From Methylobacterium sp. (GTDB taxonomy: Bacteria > Pseudomonadota > Alphaproteobacteria > Rhizobiales > Beijerinckiaceae), in the NCBI RefSeq assembly GCF_019745455.1, contig NZ_JAIETD010000018.1, forward strand, positions 1 through 64,000: a stretch of 64,000 nt of DNA, written 5' to 3'. Position 1 is the first letter of the stretch. Every line of letters starts with the position of its first letter. A program made the translations under genes and the position numbers. This document shows, piece by piece, positions 18,131-26,295 of this stretch. The notes beneath the pieces were generated by a model that was not told the DNA's origin, did no database searches, and was given only the letters and a program-made list of their open reading frames with translations.

Positions 18131-18236
18131 GAAAGCGCCACTGCGTCTGCGGCCTCCTGCCCGACGCGACCCAGTTCCACGGCACGGCATCCGCGACGCG
18201 GGCGCGGGCTTATCAACCTTATAGGAGTTAAAGCCT

Positions 18237-18259
18237 AATTATATACCTGACAAAGCAGA
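18237..18259. repeat. Left terminal inverted repeat of the IS1595-type element
   Basis: Begins AATTATATACCTGACAAAG and is the reverse complement of 21321-21343 except for one base. Confidence 0.9.
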
Positions 18260-18357
18260 CTTTGGGAATCCATTCGGCTACAAGCTGATCGGTTAAGGCA
18301 TTGATGCAGCGGGTGAGTTCGCTATGGCGGACGAAGAAAAATTGCAGGAATTTCCGC

Positions 18358-19164
18358 CTATAGACTGGGCTTACGGATTTCCACCCATTCATTGGCCTCA
18401 AGGCGAAGCCGTCCGCTCTGAGAGCCAAATTCGTAGCTTTGTTGATATTGCCAGACAGGAGATTTCTGAGCTTTTCGATCGGCGAGTTCGAGAAGGTGGC
18501 GAATGGCTCTCGCCATGGGAGCTAGACGACGTATGCGATCGTATATTTGTTCGCGCGTCTCAGAAAGCTTAAACCCCTGTATGCACATCAGATACTGATT
18601 AAACAAATATATTGCGTGCTCCGCCTCAAATATCTGATCTCTAATAGAATAGAGTGACTTGATCGTGTAGTGATAAACCTTAGCCATAAAGTCTTTTCTT
18701 TGCTCTGGGGTAGTCGTAAAATCCAGGCTTTTCAATTCCCTCAACAATCTTGTTTGTATTGTAACTCCATCAGTCATATTTATCCATAGAATACTTTCCG
18801 GCAAGACATCAGTACAGAAGTACTGCCCATGCGCTAAGCTATTTCTCTCGCCTTCTGCGGCATCAACAACGACCATTAAAGCCTTTAGAATGGCTGTTGC
18901 CTCGGCTTCTAAATGTATGGCAGCAGCATAGATCGCTTCCTTGCGTGCGGTAGAGCGACGAAGCGTCAGGTATACCGCTACGGCAGCGTCTGTGTCGGCG
19001 CGAAGAAGGAGCGCAAGCATCCGCGCCATTTGCATTTCGACTTCGGGCCACGTCCCGAGGCACTGGCCTATGACCGCTGCGTGATTGGGGCGAAGCACGA
19101 AAACTTGTTGGCCGATCGTCCAAGGTGCATGCTTCGCGGCATACGGAAGAGGTTGGCGAGACAT
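18358..19164 (-). CDS. Helical protein with HEPN-like RNxxxH motif (transposon cargo)
   Basis: A 268-residue, mostly helical protein. Residues 107-112 read RNSLAH, within EGERNSLAHGQY. This fits the RNxxxH signature of HEPN-type RNases, which are common in toxin-antitoxin and defence systems. I recognise it as resembling uncharacterised alphaproteobacterial proteins with the same RNxLAHG motif, not a named family. Base composition is AT-richer than the flanking genes, consistent with acquisition with the transposon. The start is uncertain: ATG 19164 overlaps head to head with the ATG of the plus-strand ORF and has no clear ribosome site. Confidence 0.65.
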   Translation of the reverse strand: MSRQPLPYAAKHAPWTIGQQVFVLRPNHAAVIGQCLGTWPEVEMQMARMLALLLRADTDAAVAVYLTLRRSTARKEAIYAAAIHLEAEATAILKALMVVVDAAEGERNSLAHGQYFCTDVLPESILWINMTDGVTIQTRLLRELKSLDFTTTPEQRKDFMAKVYHYTIKSLYSIRDQIFEAEHAIYLFNQYLMCIQGFKLSETREQIYDRIRRLAPMARAIRHLLELADRKAQKSPVWQYQQSYEFGSQSGRLRLEANEWVEIRKPSL

Positions 19165-19330
19165 GAGTGAACGGCCCAAACAGGAAGACGAAGCCAAGCT
19201 AGAGGCTCGCCACGCGAAGGGGCAAGCGTCGGCGGCCCCTGAACCCGACGAAGCGCGGATGAGCCAGATCGCCAAGCGGCTGCTGTCGACACCGCCTGAG
19301 AAGCGGAAGCCGCTTCCAAATAAGGGCTAA
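19163..19330 (+). CDS. Small charged hypothetical protein (55 aa)
   Basis: A 55-residue hydrophilic ORF (MSERPKQEDEAKLEARH...) rich in K, E, A and P. It has an AAGAGG ribosome-binding sequence about ten bases before the ATG. The ATG shares the palindrome CATG (19162-19165) with the start of the divergent HEPN-like gene. Function unknown. It lies inside the transposon, and its reality rests mainly on the ribosome site and codon bias. Confidence 0.4.
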   Translation: MSERPKQEDEAKLEARHAKGQASAAPEPDEARMSQIAKRLLSTPPEKRKPLPNKG

Positions 19331-19435
19331 AGGCGGTCGAGGCTTCTCTCGATTTTTATGTATATGCATACCAAGCATCTTATTGGCGCAGTCTGATGCA
19401 ATGGACGGCGGGCTAGTTTGGCCCTATGAGGATGC

Positions 19436-19460
19436 GGAACGACCCTGATCATAAGCCGTT
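19436..19460 (+). promoter_or_regulatory. EcfG-type general-stress promoter in transposon cargo
   Basis: GGAAC at 19436-19440, a 17-bp spacer and GTT at 19458-19460 (preceded by C, so CGTT). This matches the alphaproteobacterial EcfG/RpoE2 consensus. It ends 54 bp before the ATG of the 68-residue ORF that precedes the GNAT gene. Confidence 0.65.
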
Positions 19461-19513
19461 AACCCGCACCTAACACAGTGTGTCGCAACTCGGGCCGGGC
19501 TAGCAGTGACGAC

Positions 19514-19720
19514 ATGAACCTCTTTCAAACATTTCGGCTCTGGCTAGGCCTTAGCAGCGACAAGAGCGAGAAGCTCGCGTTCAAAAATCAGCGCGAGGCT
19601 GCGGAGTTTGTGCGCCGTCTTTATAATGAGAACGGGGCGCCAAACGCCAAGCTCAAGGAAGTTTACCGCCGCGGTCGTGAAATGCGTGATAGCAACAACA
19701 TCAGCGTGGCCGCGCGCTAG
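19514..19720 (+). CDS. Hypothetical protein (68 aa), transposon cargo
   Basis: A 68-residue protein (MNLFQTFRLWLGLSSDKSEK...) with a hydrophobic N-terminus and a basic helical C-terminal half. No family recognised. The start ATG at 19514 is preferred over an upstream TTG. It stands 54 bp after an EcfG-type promoter and ends 5 bp before the GNAT gene, so the two are probably one transcript. An antitoxin role is possible from this layout, but the protein shows no ribbon-helix-helix like the usual GNAT-toxin partners. Confidence 0.55.
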   Translation: MNLFQTFRLWLGLSSDKSEKLAFKNQREAAEFVRRLYNENGAPNAKLKEVYRRGREMRDSNNISVAAR

Positions 19721-19725
19721 AACCC

Positions 19726-20241
19726 TTGCAAGTAATTATTGAGAGCTATCAACGAGACCGCCCGCGCAATTTTTTTGAGTGCGGACGGCGTCCCATAGAT
19801 AACTGGTACAAGAATAATTCAAAGAAGTGCTTTGATCGCGTCGAATATCGCGTTTTTGAAGCCATCTTCCCTGCGACAGGTCGGGTTGTAGGTTATTACG
19901 CGCTGCAAATTGGAAACGAGAGCATGGCGGCTCTTCCAAGCAAGCCAGCAGATTACACGAAAAATTATACCGCATTTCCGGCCGTTCATTTAGCGTTTCT
20001 AGGTGTGCACCGGGAATGCCAACGCAAAGGCGTCGGAACCGCGCTGTTGTCGGACGTCTTTGATAAGGTATATCAAATCTCGGAAATTGCTGGGATGTAC
20101 GCCCTAACTCTTCAGTCATACGACGAAGAGTCTACTGCGTTCTACAGCAGCCTAGGGTTTGAGCCATACTCTGATAGTAAAGCATCGCCAAAGATGCTAA
20201 TGCCAATTAGAACCATACGCGCCTTAGTGGAAGGTGAATAA
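19726..20241 (+). CDS. GNAT-family N-acetyltransferase (transposon cargo)
   Basis: A 171-residue GNAT acetyltransferase. The acetyl-CoA loop is visible as LGVHRECQRKGVGTALL (Q/RxxGxG/A type, about 93-109), followed by a C-terminal ESTAFYSSLGFEPY motif. The N-terminal FFECGRRPIDNWYKNNSKK resembles the start of TacT-type toxins, which acetylate aminoacyl-tRNA, but that is an inference. The start is a TTG 5 bp after the stop of the preceding ORF, so translation is probably coupled. Codon use is AT-richer than the surrounding chromosome. Confidence 0.78.
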   Translation: MQVIIESYQRDRPRNFFECGRRPIDNWYKNNSKKCFDRVEYRVFEAIFPATGRVVGYYALQIGNESMAALPSKPADYTKNYTAFPAVHLAFLGVHRECQRKGVGTALLSDVFDKVYQISEIAGMYALTLQSYDEESTAFYSSLGFEPYSDSKASPKMLMPIRTIRALVEGE

Positions 20242-20309
20242 CCGGCCGAGAATAAATTTAATATTTGCGCGCTTCCGCATTGCGCAAGCGCCTTAAATGT
20301 CTCTCAGCC

Positions 20310-21278
20310 CTATAGATATCGACTGGCTTCGTCAGTCCGCCGATAGGTGAGGCGCTTGCCGGCAAGGCCCTGCGCCAACTGGCAGGAACGCTCATAGTCG
20401 CTGTAGCCGAGCTTGGTGCGGTGGTTGTAGCGGAAGTCGAACTCAGCGAGGTAGCGGTGAAGGTGCTTCTCAGCGCAGTGCTGATAGATACCCTTCATGC
20501 CGCGCTTGAAGATGCTGAAATAGCCCTCGATCGTGTTGCTGTGGACCTCGCCACGGACGTACTCGCCGACCGAATGCTTGACGGTGGAGTGCTCCACGAA
20601 GTGCGCTGAGAGGCCCGTGTAAAGGCGGCTCTCGTCGGTGAAGAACTTCGACTCCTTGGCGATGTTCTCCTTCACGATCGCGGTCACGGCGACCTTGTCG
20701 GCCACGCCAGGATGAAACGAGCGGACTGTGCCGCCACGCTCAACCAGGGACACGATCGCGAGCTTGTTGGACGGGCCAGAGCGACCGCCCTTGGTGTAGG
20801 GGAGGCCCTTGCGCTTCGGGGAAGGACGGCTCTCCTCCGTCTTGCCGAAATAGGTCTCGTCGGCCTCCACGATCTTGCCTTCGCCGCCGATCGGGCCGGC
20901 GTCGGGACCGGGACGCATGGCCTCACGGATGCGATGGGAGAGGAACCACGCCGTCTTGTAGGTGACACCGAGCATGCGGTGGAGCTGGTGAGCCGACATG
21001 CCCTTCTTGGACGAGGACATGAGATGCATTGCCATCACCCACTTGTTGAGCGGGATCTTGGAACGCTCCATGACGGTGCCGACCGTGACGGTGAACTGCT
21101 CACGGCACTCGTTGCACTGATAGACGCCGGGGCGATGGGCCTTGCCAGCGAGCGCCTTGATCTTGGCTTCGTCGGCGTTGCCGCAGTGAGGGCAGACCCG
21201 ACCGTTCATCCAGCGCTGCGCTTCAAGCCAAGCGCGGGCGGCGTCAACGTCGATGAAGCGAGGGTCCGAGAGGTTCAT
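20310..21278 (-). CDS. IS1595-family transposase (ISXO2-like)
   Basis: A 322-residue transposase. An N-terminal zinc ribbon (CPHCGN near 33, CNECREQF near 55) is followed by the ISXO2-like catalytic domain with VEADETYFGK, FFTDESRLY and HSNTIEGYFSIFKRGMKG. The frame is intact and all key acidic residues are present, so the enzyme could be active. It lies at the right end of the element, reading inward. Base composition is higher in GC than in the cargo genes. Confidence 0.95.
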   Translation of the reverse strand: MNLSDPRFIDVDAARAWLEAQRWMNGRVCPHCGNADEAKIKALAGKAHRPGVYQCNECREQFTVTVGTVMERSKIPLNKWVMAMHLMSSSKKGMSAHQLHRMLGVTYKTAWFLSHRIREAMRPGPDAGPIGGEGKIVEADETYFGKTEESRPSPKRKGLPYTKGGRSGPSNKLAIVSLVERGGTVRSFHPGVADKVAVTAIVKENIAKESKFFTDESRLYTGLSAHFVEHSTVKHSVGEYVRGEVHSNTIEGYFSIFKRGMKGIYQHCAEKHLHRYLAEFDFRYNHRTKLGYSDYERSCQLAQGLAGKRLTYRRTDEASRYL

Positions 21279-21320
21279 AACAAGCGTGTCCGTTCGATAG
21301 ATAGGACTTACACCCTCGTT

Positions 21321-21343
21321 TCTGCTTTGTCACGTATATAATT
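21321..21343. repeat. Right terminal inverted repeat of the IS1595-type element
   Basis: Starts TCTGCTTTGTCACGTATA and pairs with 18237-18259 at 22 of 23 positions. The copy of the 13-bp direct repeat begins 3 bases after it. Confidence 0.9.
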
Positions 21344-21418
21344 GCGAGTTAAAGCCTATGAGGCGACATTACTCCTAATCCTCGCCACATTGGAACAAAT
21401 CATGAACGAGGACGATCC

Positions 21419-22470
21419 ATGCGGCTCCCTTCGAAGCATCAGGGCGAGATTGATGCCCTCCGTTACCGGCTCGCCGCCCTGGCCTTCGAGACGAAGCTGA
21501 TTCGCGTTCAGCGGAGCCTGGATCGCAAGTACAGCGCCGACCAACCTCGCGCTCCGGCTGGACAGTCAGATGGCGGACGGTGGATCAGGGTCGGGTCCAG
21601 TTCGAATGATTGGTCGATCGAGGAGGGTGCGATCGGGTCGGACGGTACGGCGATCCGCTTCACCTACAATCGTGGCGATCGGTCGAAGGGCTGGGATGAA
21701 CGCCACATCGTCGTCGCTCCCGACGGCACGAGCACGATCTTCGAAACGACAGGAGCGGTCCAAACCGTCCGCGACGGGAAGTCGGGCGAAGTCATAGCGA
21801 GGACGCGATGGACAGGCGATGGCCTTGAGGAGGAGGCGGTGGCGCAGCCGGCCTTCTCGCTGAAGCCCCCGCTTCTGCTGCCGGGCATCACGCCTGCCCA
21901 CACTCGCCCTTCGATCAGGCGGCGAAGCTTTACGACTACCTATCGAGCCGCAACACCGCCGAACGTAAGGCCGTCTTCGGCTTCAACGCGCGGGACTATG
22001 ATGCGACTGTTCCGGCGGAGACCCGCGCGACGCCGGGCTTCTGGGTCTGGACGTTGACACGCGACGTGGTCAACGAAGCGTGCCCCCTGCGCCCCGTCGT
22101 CCAGGACCGTACCGACTTGGCCGCGGACACGATCAAGATGCTGGGCAATTACTGGAATCCGAGCGAGTATGGGACGCGGGTCCACAAGGAACTGGAACAC
22201 CTGATCGAAAGGCTGAATGACGATAGGTTGGTTCCGGAGTATTCTCTGCTGAAGTCAGGGAGTGAGGCAGTCTACGGAACTCTCGACAGATTTCGACTTG
22301 ACGTCTTGGAGCGAGCACCAGTTTTTACGGCATGCATACACGAAGTAAAAACTGGAAATTCGCCGCTGACCGCCGCACGATCCTCTGAATTGGCGTTTGC
22401 TGTTTATAAAACGTTTCCTGGAACGAAGTGTATCGTCGTCATCGAGATGAGGCCCTACGAGCAGCCATGA
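21419..22470 (+). pseudogene. Toxin-like PD-(D/E)xK nuclease gene, one frameshift
   Basis: Two frames join into one protein if a single base is restored near 21895-21910, giving 350 residues. The N-terminus has the linker motif DQPRAPAGQSDGGRW, which I know from many alphaproteobacterial phage-associated and toxin-like proteins. The C-terminal domain reads YGTRVHKELEHLI, then RFRLDVLE, then HEVKTG: a D...ExK pattern of the PD-(D/E)xK nuclease fold. After the break the second frame continues as FDQAAKLYDYLSSRNTAER without a start. The ATG at 21419 has a GAGGA ribosome site. The stop overlaps the partner gene by ATGA. Confidence 0.6.
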
Positions 22471-23167
22471 CGACGAAGCGCCAGATCAAGAAGCTGCTCC
22501 AGCCGATCGCCGTGACGATCTTGTTCGTTTTGACTACTGTATCGTTATGAAGCCTCTTCGCCACGTTTTAAGGAGCATCTGGATCTACCGCCGCCGGAAT
22601 GCCGAACTGTTCAGGCCCTTTTGCCTCGTATCCCATATGTTCACGTATACCGGAGCGGCAAGCGGTCGAGATACAGATATGTTCCCAAGACAGAATCGCG
22701 ACATTATTTAGGACCATGATGACCGTCGCGTTGCTGGAGAATTGTCGTATTCCGTTGAGAACTTCACAATTCATTTCCTGAGAAAAATGGAAGATCTTGA
22801 AACCTTCTTGGAACATACGAGAAGTCTGATTGGATTTTCCGCAGGCTATTTCGGAAGACTTGGCTACAGGAACTTTCTCAGGGAGGCCGGAGACGTCGAC
22901 GCCGCGATGAAAATTTACGGCAAGGGTTTCGACATGTCGGTCTATATTTCGCCTCGGGACAGCCCCTCGTACAAACAGTATTACGCCGATGTCCAGACGG
23001 CGATCGATCGGCGGGCGCCGCTCGTCGCGGCGGACGACAAGTCGGGTGTCGGCGATGTCCTTCGGGATATGGAACGGGTGACGGCCCGCAAGCTCGGGAT
23101 GGAGCATCTGTGGGAGCCGACGCCGTTCCCCTTCGAAGCTAATGATCGGGCTGTCGGATCAGTATGA
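22467..23167 (+). pseudogene. Putative immunity-partner gene, frameshift plus amber codon
   Basis: Begins at ATG 22467, overlapping the nuclease-like gene by four bases. The first frame gives MTTKRQIKKLLQPIAV and breaks near 22511. One missing base restores DDLVRFDYCIVMKPLRHVLR and runs in the same frame to a TAG at 22709, after which it continues as DHDDRRVAGELSYSVENF to the stop at 23167. The repaired product would be 233 residues with one amber, possibly a former TGG. I do not know the family by name. Its place and ATGA overlap suggest an immunity protein. Confidence 0.5.
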
Positions 23168-23309
23168 AATGCGGCCCCGAGACGGTGAAGGGGAGCCCGA
23201 TCGAATCATTTCAGGAGCCTGCCTCCCTTCCGATCGAGGGCGTCTCTGGATGCCTCCGCCGAATTCGGATCTCCGGTCTACAGCGCTCAGTGAATTGCGC
23301 TGATCCTGC

Positions 23310-24239
23310 TCAGCCCTTCCCGAGGACCGCGAGCCAACCGAGCGTCGTCACGGCGGCGAGTAGGGTCGAGATCATCACGGCGGCGGCGATGATGCCGGTC
23401 TCGGCCCGGTAGCGGACCGCGAGCAGGTATGAGTTGATCCCGATCGGCATCGCGGCGAACAGCACCGCCACGCCGGCATAGGCGGGCGGCATCGTGAAGA
23501 CGTGGAACGCCAGCACCCAGACTGCCAGCGGGTGGATCAGAAGCTTCAGGCCTGAGATGACCAGAGCGCCCGGCAGGTCGTGCACCACCCGGTAGCGGAC
23601 GAGGCCGGCGCCGAGGGCAATGAGGGCGCAGGTCGAGGCGGTGCCGGCGATGGCGTCGATCAGGGTCTTGACCATGCCGCCCGGCGAGAGCCCGAGGCCC
23701 TTCATCGCGAGGCCGGCTGCCAGGGCGAGGAAGATCGGGTTGCGGGCAAGCACGAGCCCGAGGCTGCGCAGCCGCCTCACTACCGATTGGTCTCCGTCCG
23801 ATTCGATCAGGAAGGTCGCGGCGCCCATCATCAGCGGCAGGTGGACGGCGAGCAGCATGAAGAGCGGGAAGGCGCCGGCCTCGCCATAGGCCTGCAGGAT
23901 CATCGGAACGCCGATGAAGACGGTGTTGGACTGGCTCGCCGCAAAGCCGTGAAGGACGGCGCCGCGGCGACCGACGCCATCGCGCCGTGCGCCGATGAAG
24001 GACGCCGCCGCCCAGGCCACCGCGACGCCGCCGAAATAGCTGAACCAGAACGACCAGGTGATCGCACCGGTGAGGCCGGGCCGTGTCAGGGTGGCGATGA
24101 TGAGGGCCGGAACCGCGATCGCGAAAACGTATTCGGACAAGCCCTCGCTGACCTTCTCCGACAGGAGGCCGGCCAGGGCCGCGCCCCATCCGATCAGGAT
24201 GAGGCCGAAAATCGGAGCGATGAGAAGGAGGGCGTTCAT
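23310..24239 (-). CDS. AEC-family (auxin efflux carrier-like) transporter
   Basis: A 309-residue inner-membrane protein with about ten membrane segments of the auxin-efflux-carrier family. Recognisable parts are the N-terminal IAPIFGLILIGWGAAL, the ALIIATLTRP segment, the mid-protein GFAASQSNTVFIGVPMI crossing motif, and the C-terminal MPPAYAGVAVLFAAMPIGINSYLLA. The family exports or takes up organic acids such as malate; the substrate here is not evident. It is convergent with the broken immunity-like gene. Confidence 0.92.
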   Translation of the reverse strand: MNALLLIAPIFGLILIGWGAALAGLLSEKVSEGLSEYVFAIAVPALIIATLTRPGLTGAITWSFWFSYFGGVAVAWAAASFIGARRDGVGRRGAVLHGFAASQSNTVFIGVPMILQAYGEAGAFPLFMLLAVHLPLMMGAATFLIESDGDQSVVRRLRSLGLVLARNPIFLALAAGLAMKGLGLSPGGMVKTLIDAIAGTASTCALIALGAGLVRYRVVHDLPGALVISGLKLLIHPLAVWVLAFHVFTMPPAYAGVAVLFAAMPIGINSYLLAVRYRAETGIIAAAVMISTLLAAVTTLGWLAVLGKG

Positions 24240-24365
24240 CGGCCGTGGCGGACCGTGTCACGAACAGGAAAGGCCGCCGCACGCTTCAGGCATGCGACGG
24301 CCGATCGAAACGAGAATGAAGATCGAAAGCGAGAGGCTCGAGAGGCTAATGCCTCGCGCGCCCAC

Positions 24366-24671
24366 TCAGGCGGCGGCCGGAGTCTCGACCTCGGCAAGCT
24401 TCTTGTGCAGCTCGCGCTTGAGAAGGCGGGCGCCCTGCGACAGTTCGATCTCACGGGCCTTGATCAGGAAGGCGTCGAGGCCGCCGCGATGCTCCACCGA
24501 GCGCAGGGCATGGGCGGTGACGCGCAGGCGCACACGACGCTTCAGAGCGTCCGACTGCAGCGTGACCTGGCACAGGTTCGGCAGGAACCGGCACTTGGTC
24601 TTGCGGTTCGAGTGGCTCACGAGGTGGCCGGTCTGCACGGCTTTGCCCGTGAGTTCGCAACGGCGCGACAT
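24366..24671 (-). CDS. rpmB: 50S ribosomal protein L28
   Basis: Large-subunit ribosomal protein L28, 101 residues, with the diagnostic start [22 protein letters not shown] and a basic core [13 protein letters not shown]. Alphaproteobacterial L28 is longer than the enterobacterial 78 residues, and this agrees. It stands alone, 126 bp downstream of the AEC transporter. Confidence 0.97.
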   Translation of the reverse strand: MSRRCELTGKAVQTGHLVSHSNRKTKCRFLPNLCQVTLQSDALKRRVRLRVTAHALRSVEHRGGLDAFLIKAREIELSQGARLLKRELHKKLAEVETPAAA

Positions 24672-25023
24672 GGTCTAGGATCCCGTTTCGTTTCGCGGTT
24701 CGACCGACCTGGCGGGACGCTTCCACCGCCACTGCGACAAAAGCCTCACGCACGCCTGACCCGATCGATCGGCGCTGTCATTGAAGGCGCGAGGCTATAG
24801 GGGCTGGAGGGGGTCTCCGTCAAGGTCGAGCGACCACAAACCATCCGTCTCAAGCTTTGCCAGACTAAGCCTTAGCGGCTTTGCCAGACTTGGCCTCGGC
24901 CAACGGTGTGTTAACCATCTTGAGGCGACGATGGCGAGGTCGGCCACTTCGGCCAGCTAGCGACGCGCATTCCACCATGCGATCTCGCGAAAAACCGAGT
25001 CCGAAAGCCGAGTCCCGAAAGCC
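24672..25023. other. Divergent intergenic region, rpmB / DUF3108 gene
   Basis: A 352-bp gap between divergent genes. It must hold the promoters of both. I see no ORF with plausible codon use, no tRNA and no terminator-type hairpin in it. Confidence 0.4.
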
Positions 25024-25887
25024 ATGTGCGCCATGCGCCTTCTTCTCTCAACCCTCGTCGCGACTGCCGTCGCCGCCGTGCCTGCTATCGCCCGGCCGAA
25101 GGCGAGCCCTGCGCTCGTCACGGTCGATTACGGCGTCAACCTCGCCGGCATCCCGATCGGGACCGCGCAGGTCTCCGGCTCGTTCGAGGGCAGCCGCTAC
25201 AAGATGGACGTGTCGGCCCGCCTCACAGGGCTCGTCGGCGCTGTCACCGGCGGCATGGGGTCAGCCCGCGCCAGCGGATCGATGACCAGCGCACCGCAGC
25301 CCTCGACCTTCGCCATCGCGACAAAGACCTCCAACGCCGGAATCGCCGTGCGGATGGCGTTGTCCAGCGGCAACGTCACCCAGGCCGAGATCACGCCGCC
25401 GCTGGTCGACCTCGGCGATCGCGTGCCGATCACCGCGGCCAACCGGCGCGGCGTCGTCGATCCGGCCAGTGCCCTGATGATGCCGGCGATCGGCAAGGGT
25501 TCGCTCACCGACGCAGAGAACTGCAACCGCACCCTGCCCGTCTTCGACGGCGCCACGCGGTTCAACGTGGTGCTGAGCTACGGCGAGACCCGCAATGTCG
25601 AGAAGCCGGGCTATTCCGGCCCCGTTCTCGTCTGCAACGCCCGCTACCAGCCGATCGCCGGTCATCGGCCGGACCGGCCCGGCGTGAAGTTCATGGAGGA
25701 CAATCGCGACATGTCGGTGTGGCTGGCGCCCGTAGAAGGCACCCGCGTGCTTCTGCCCGTCCGGATCTCGGTGCGCACCACGATCGGCACGAACATCATC
25801 GAGGCCACCCGCTGGCAGCGCAGCGGCGGAACCACGACGGCTGCGGCACCCGCTCCGGGCGCGGTGGCGAGCCTCGACGGTCGATAG
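25024..25887 (+). CDS. DUF3108 exported protein
   Basis: A 287-residue protein with an N-terminal signal peptide (MCAMRLLLSTLVATAVAAVPAIA; the ATG at 25033 is an alternative start). The remainder matches DUF3108, a beta-rich periplasmic family common in alphaproteobacteria: VDYGVNLAGIPIGTAQV near residue 38 and an ARLTGLVGAVTGGMGSARASG segment. It is followed after 10 bp by another small exported protein. The function of the family is unknown. Confidence 0.88.
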   Translation: MCAMRLLLSTLVATAVAAVPAIARPKASPALVTVDYGVNLAGIPIGTAQVSGSFEGSRYKMDVSARLTGLVGAVTGGMGSARASGSMTSAPQPSTFAIATKTSNAGIAVRMALSSGNVTQAEITPPLVDLGDRVPITAANRRGVVDPASALMMPAIGKGSLTDAENCNRTLPVFDGATRFNVVLSYGETRNVEKPGYSGPVLVCNARYQPIAGHRPDRPGVKFMEDNRDMSVWLAPVEGTRVLLPVRISVRTTIGTNIIEATRWQRSGGTTTAAAPAPGAVASLDGR

Positions 25888-25897
25888 AGGACCGGCG

Positions 25898-26224
25898 ATG
25901 CGCTGGCTTCCGGTGATCGCATTTCTCGCCACCGGTCCGGCCTGCGCCGAAAGCCTCGTTTCTTCTCCGTCCTGCGGAGGCGACGCCTATTCCTCCGCGC
26001 AGGTCACCGAGAATCGCCCGTCCCGGCGCGGGCCGATCACCAGCGTTCCGGATACCCTGTGCGCCGACCTCGAACCGCGGCGCGGCTCGACCCGCATCGA
26101 GATTTACGGCGTCCCGGGAATCGCCGCGGACGATCCGGCCCTTGGCGGAAGGGGGCGTGCCGCCCCATATGGTGAGGACAGCCGAGGGTCGCGGCCTTAT
26201 CCCCGACGCGACCGGGGCGACTGA
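25898..26224 (+). CDS. Small exported hypothetical protein
   Basis: A 108-residue protein with a short signal peptide (MRWLPVIAFLATGPACA). The mature part has two cysteines (PSCGG and DTLCADL) that could form a disulfide and a basic, Pro/Arg-rich C-terminus. It follows the DUF3108 gene by 10 bp and precedes the helicase gene by 71 bp, so cotranscription is likely. No family recognised. The tail from about residue 80 is of low complexity, and its true end is less certain than the start. Confidence 0.55.
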   Translation: MRWLPVIAFLATGPACAESLVSSPSCGGDAYSSAQVTENRPSRRGPITSVPDTLCADLEPRRGSTRIEIYGVPGIAADDPALGGRGRAAPYGEDSRGSRPYPRRDRGD

Positions 26225-26295
26225 TCCGCTCAATCCTCGCGCGTCTTCCATACCGCGCCGACGGCCTCTTTGCCCGAAGGGACCGCTCCTTCACG

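Larger units (their letters stand above)
18225..21358. mobile_element. IS1595-family transposon with cargo genes
   Basis: A 3.1-kb element bounded by 13-bp direct repeats GAGTTAAAGCCTA at 18225-18237 and 21346-21358. Just inside are terminal inverted repeats of 23 bp at 18237-18259 and 21321-21343 that match at 22 positions. The transposase gene lies at the right end. The other 2 kb hold a HEPN-like gene, small ORFs and a GNAT gene, with clearly lower GC than the flanks. IS1595-family elements with passenger genes are known; the 13-bp duplication is longer than the 8 bp usual for the family. Confidence 0.88.

Noticed and set aside
18324..18572. An 82-codon ORF on the plus strand at the left end of the transposon
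   Set aside because: It overlaps the 3' end of the HEPN-like gene on the other strand for over 200 bp. The opposite gene has the better length and motif. It could still be real, but I cannot support both.
23580..24800. A 406-codon open frame on the plus strand
   Set aside because: Covers the AEC transporter and rpmB on the opposite strand, both well recognised.
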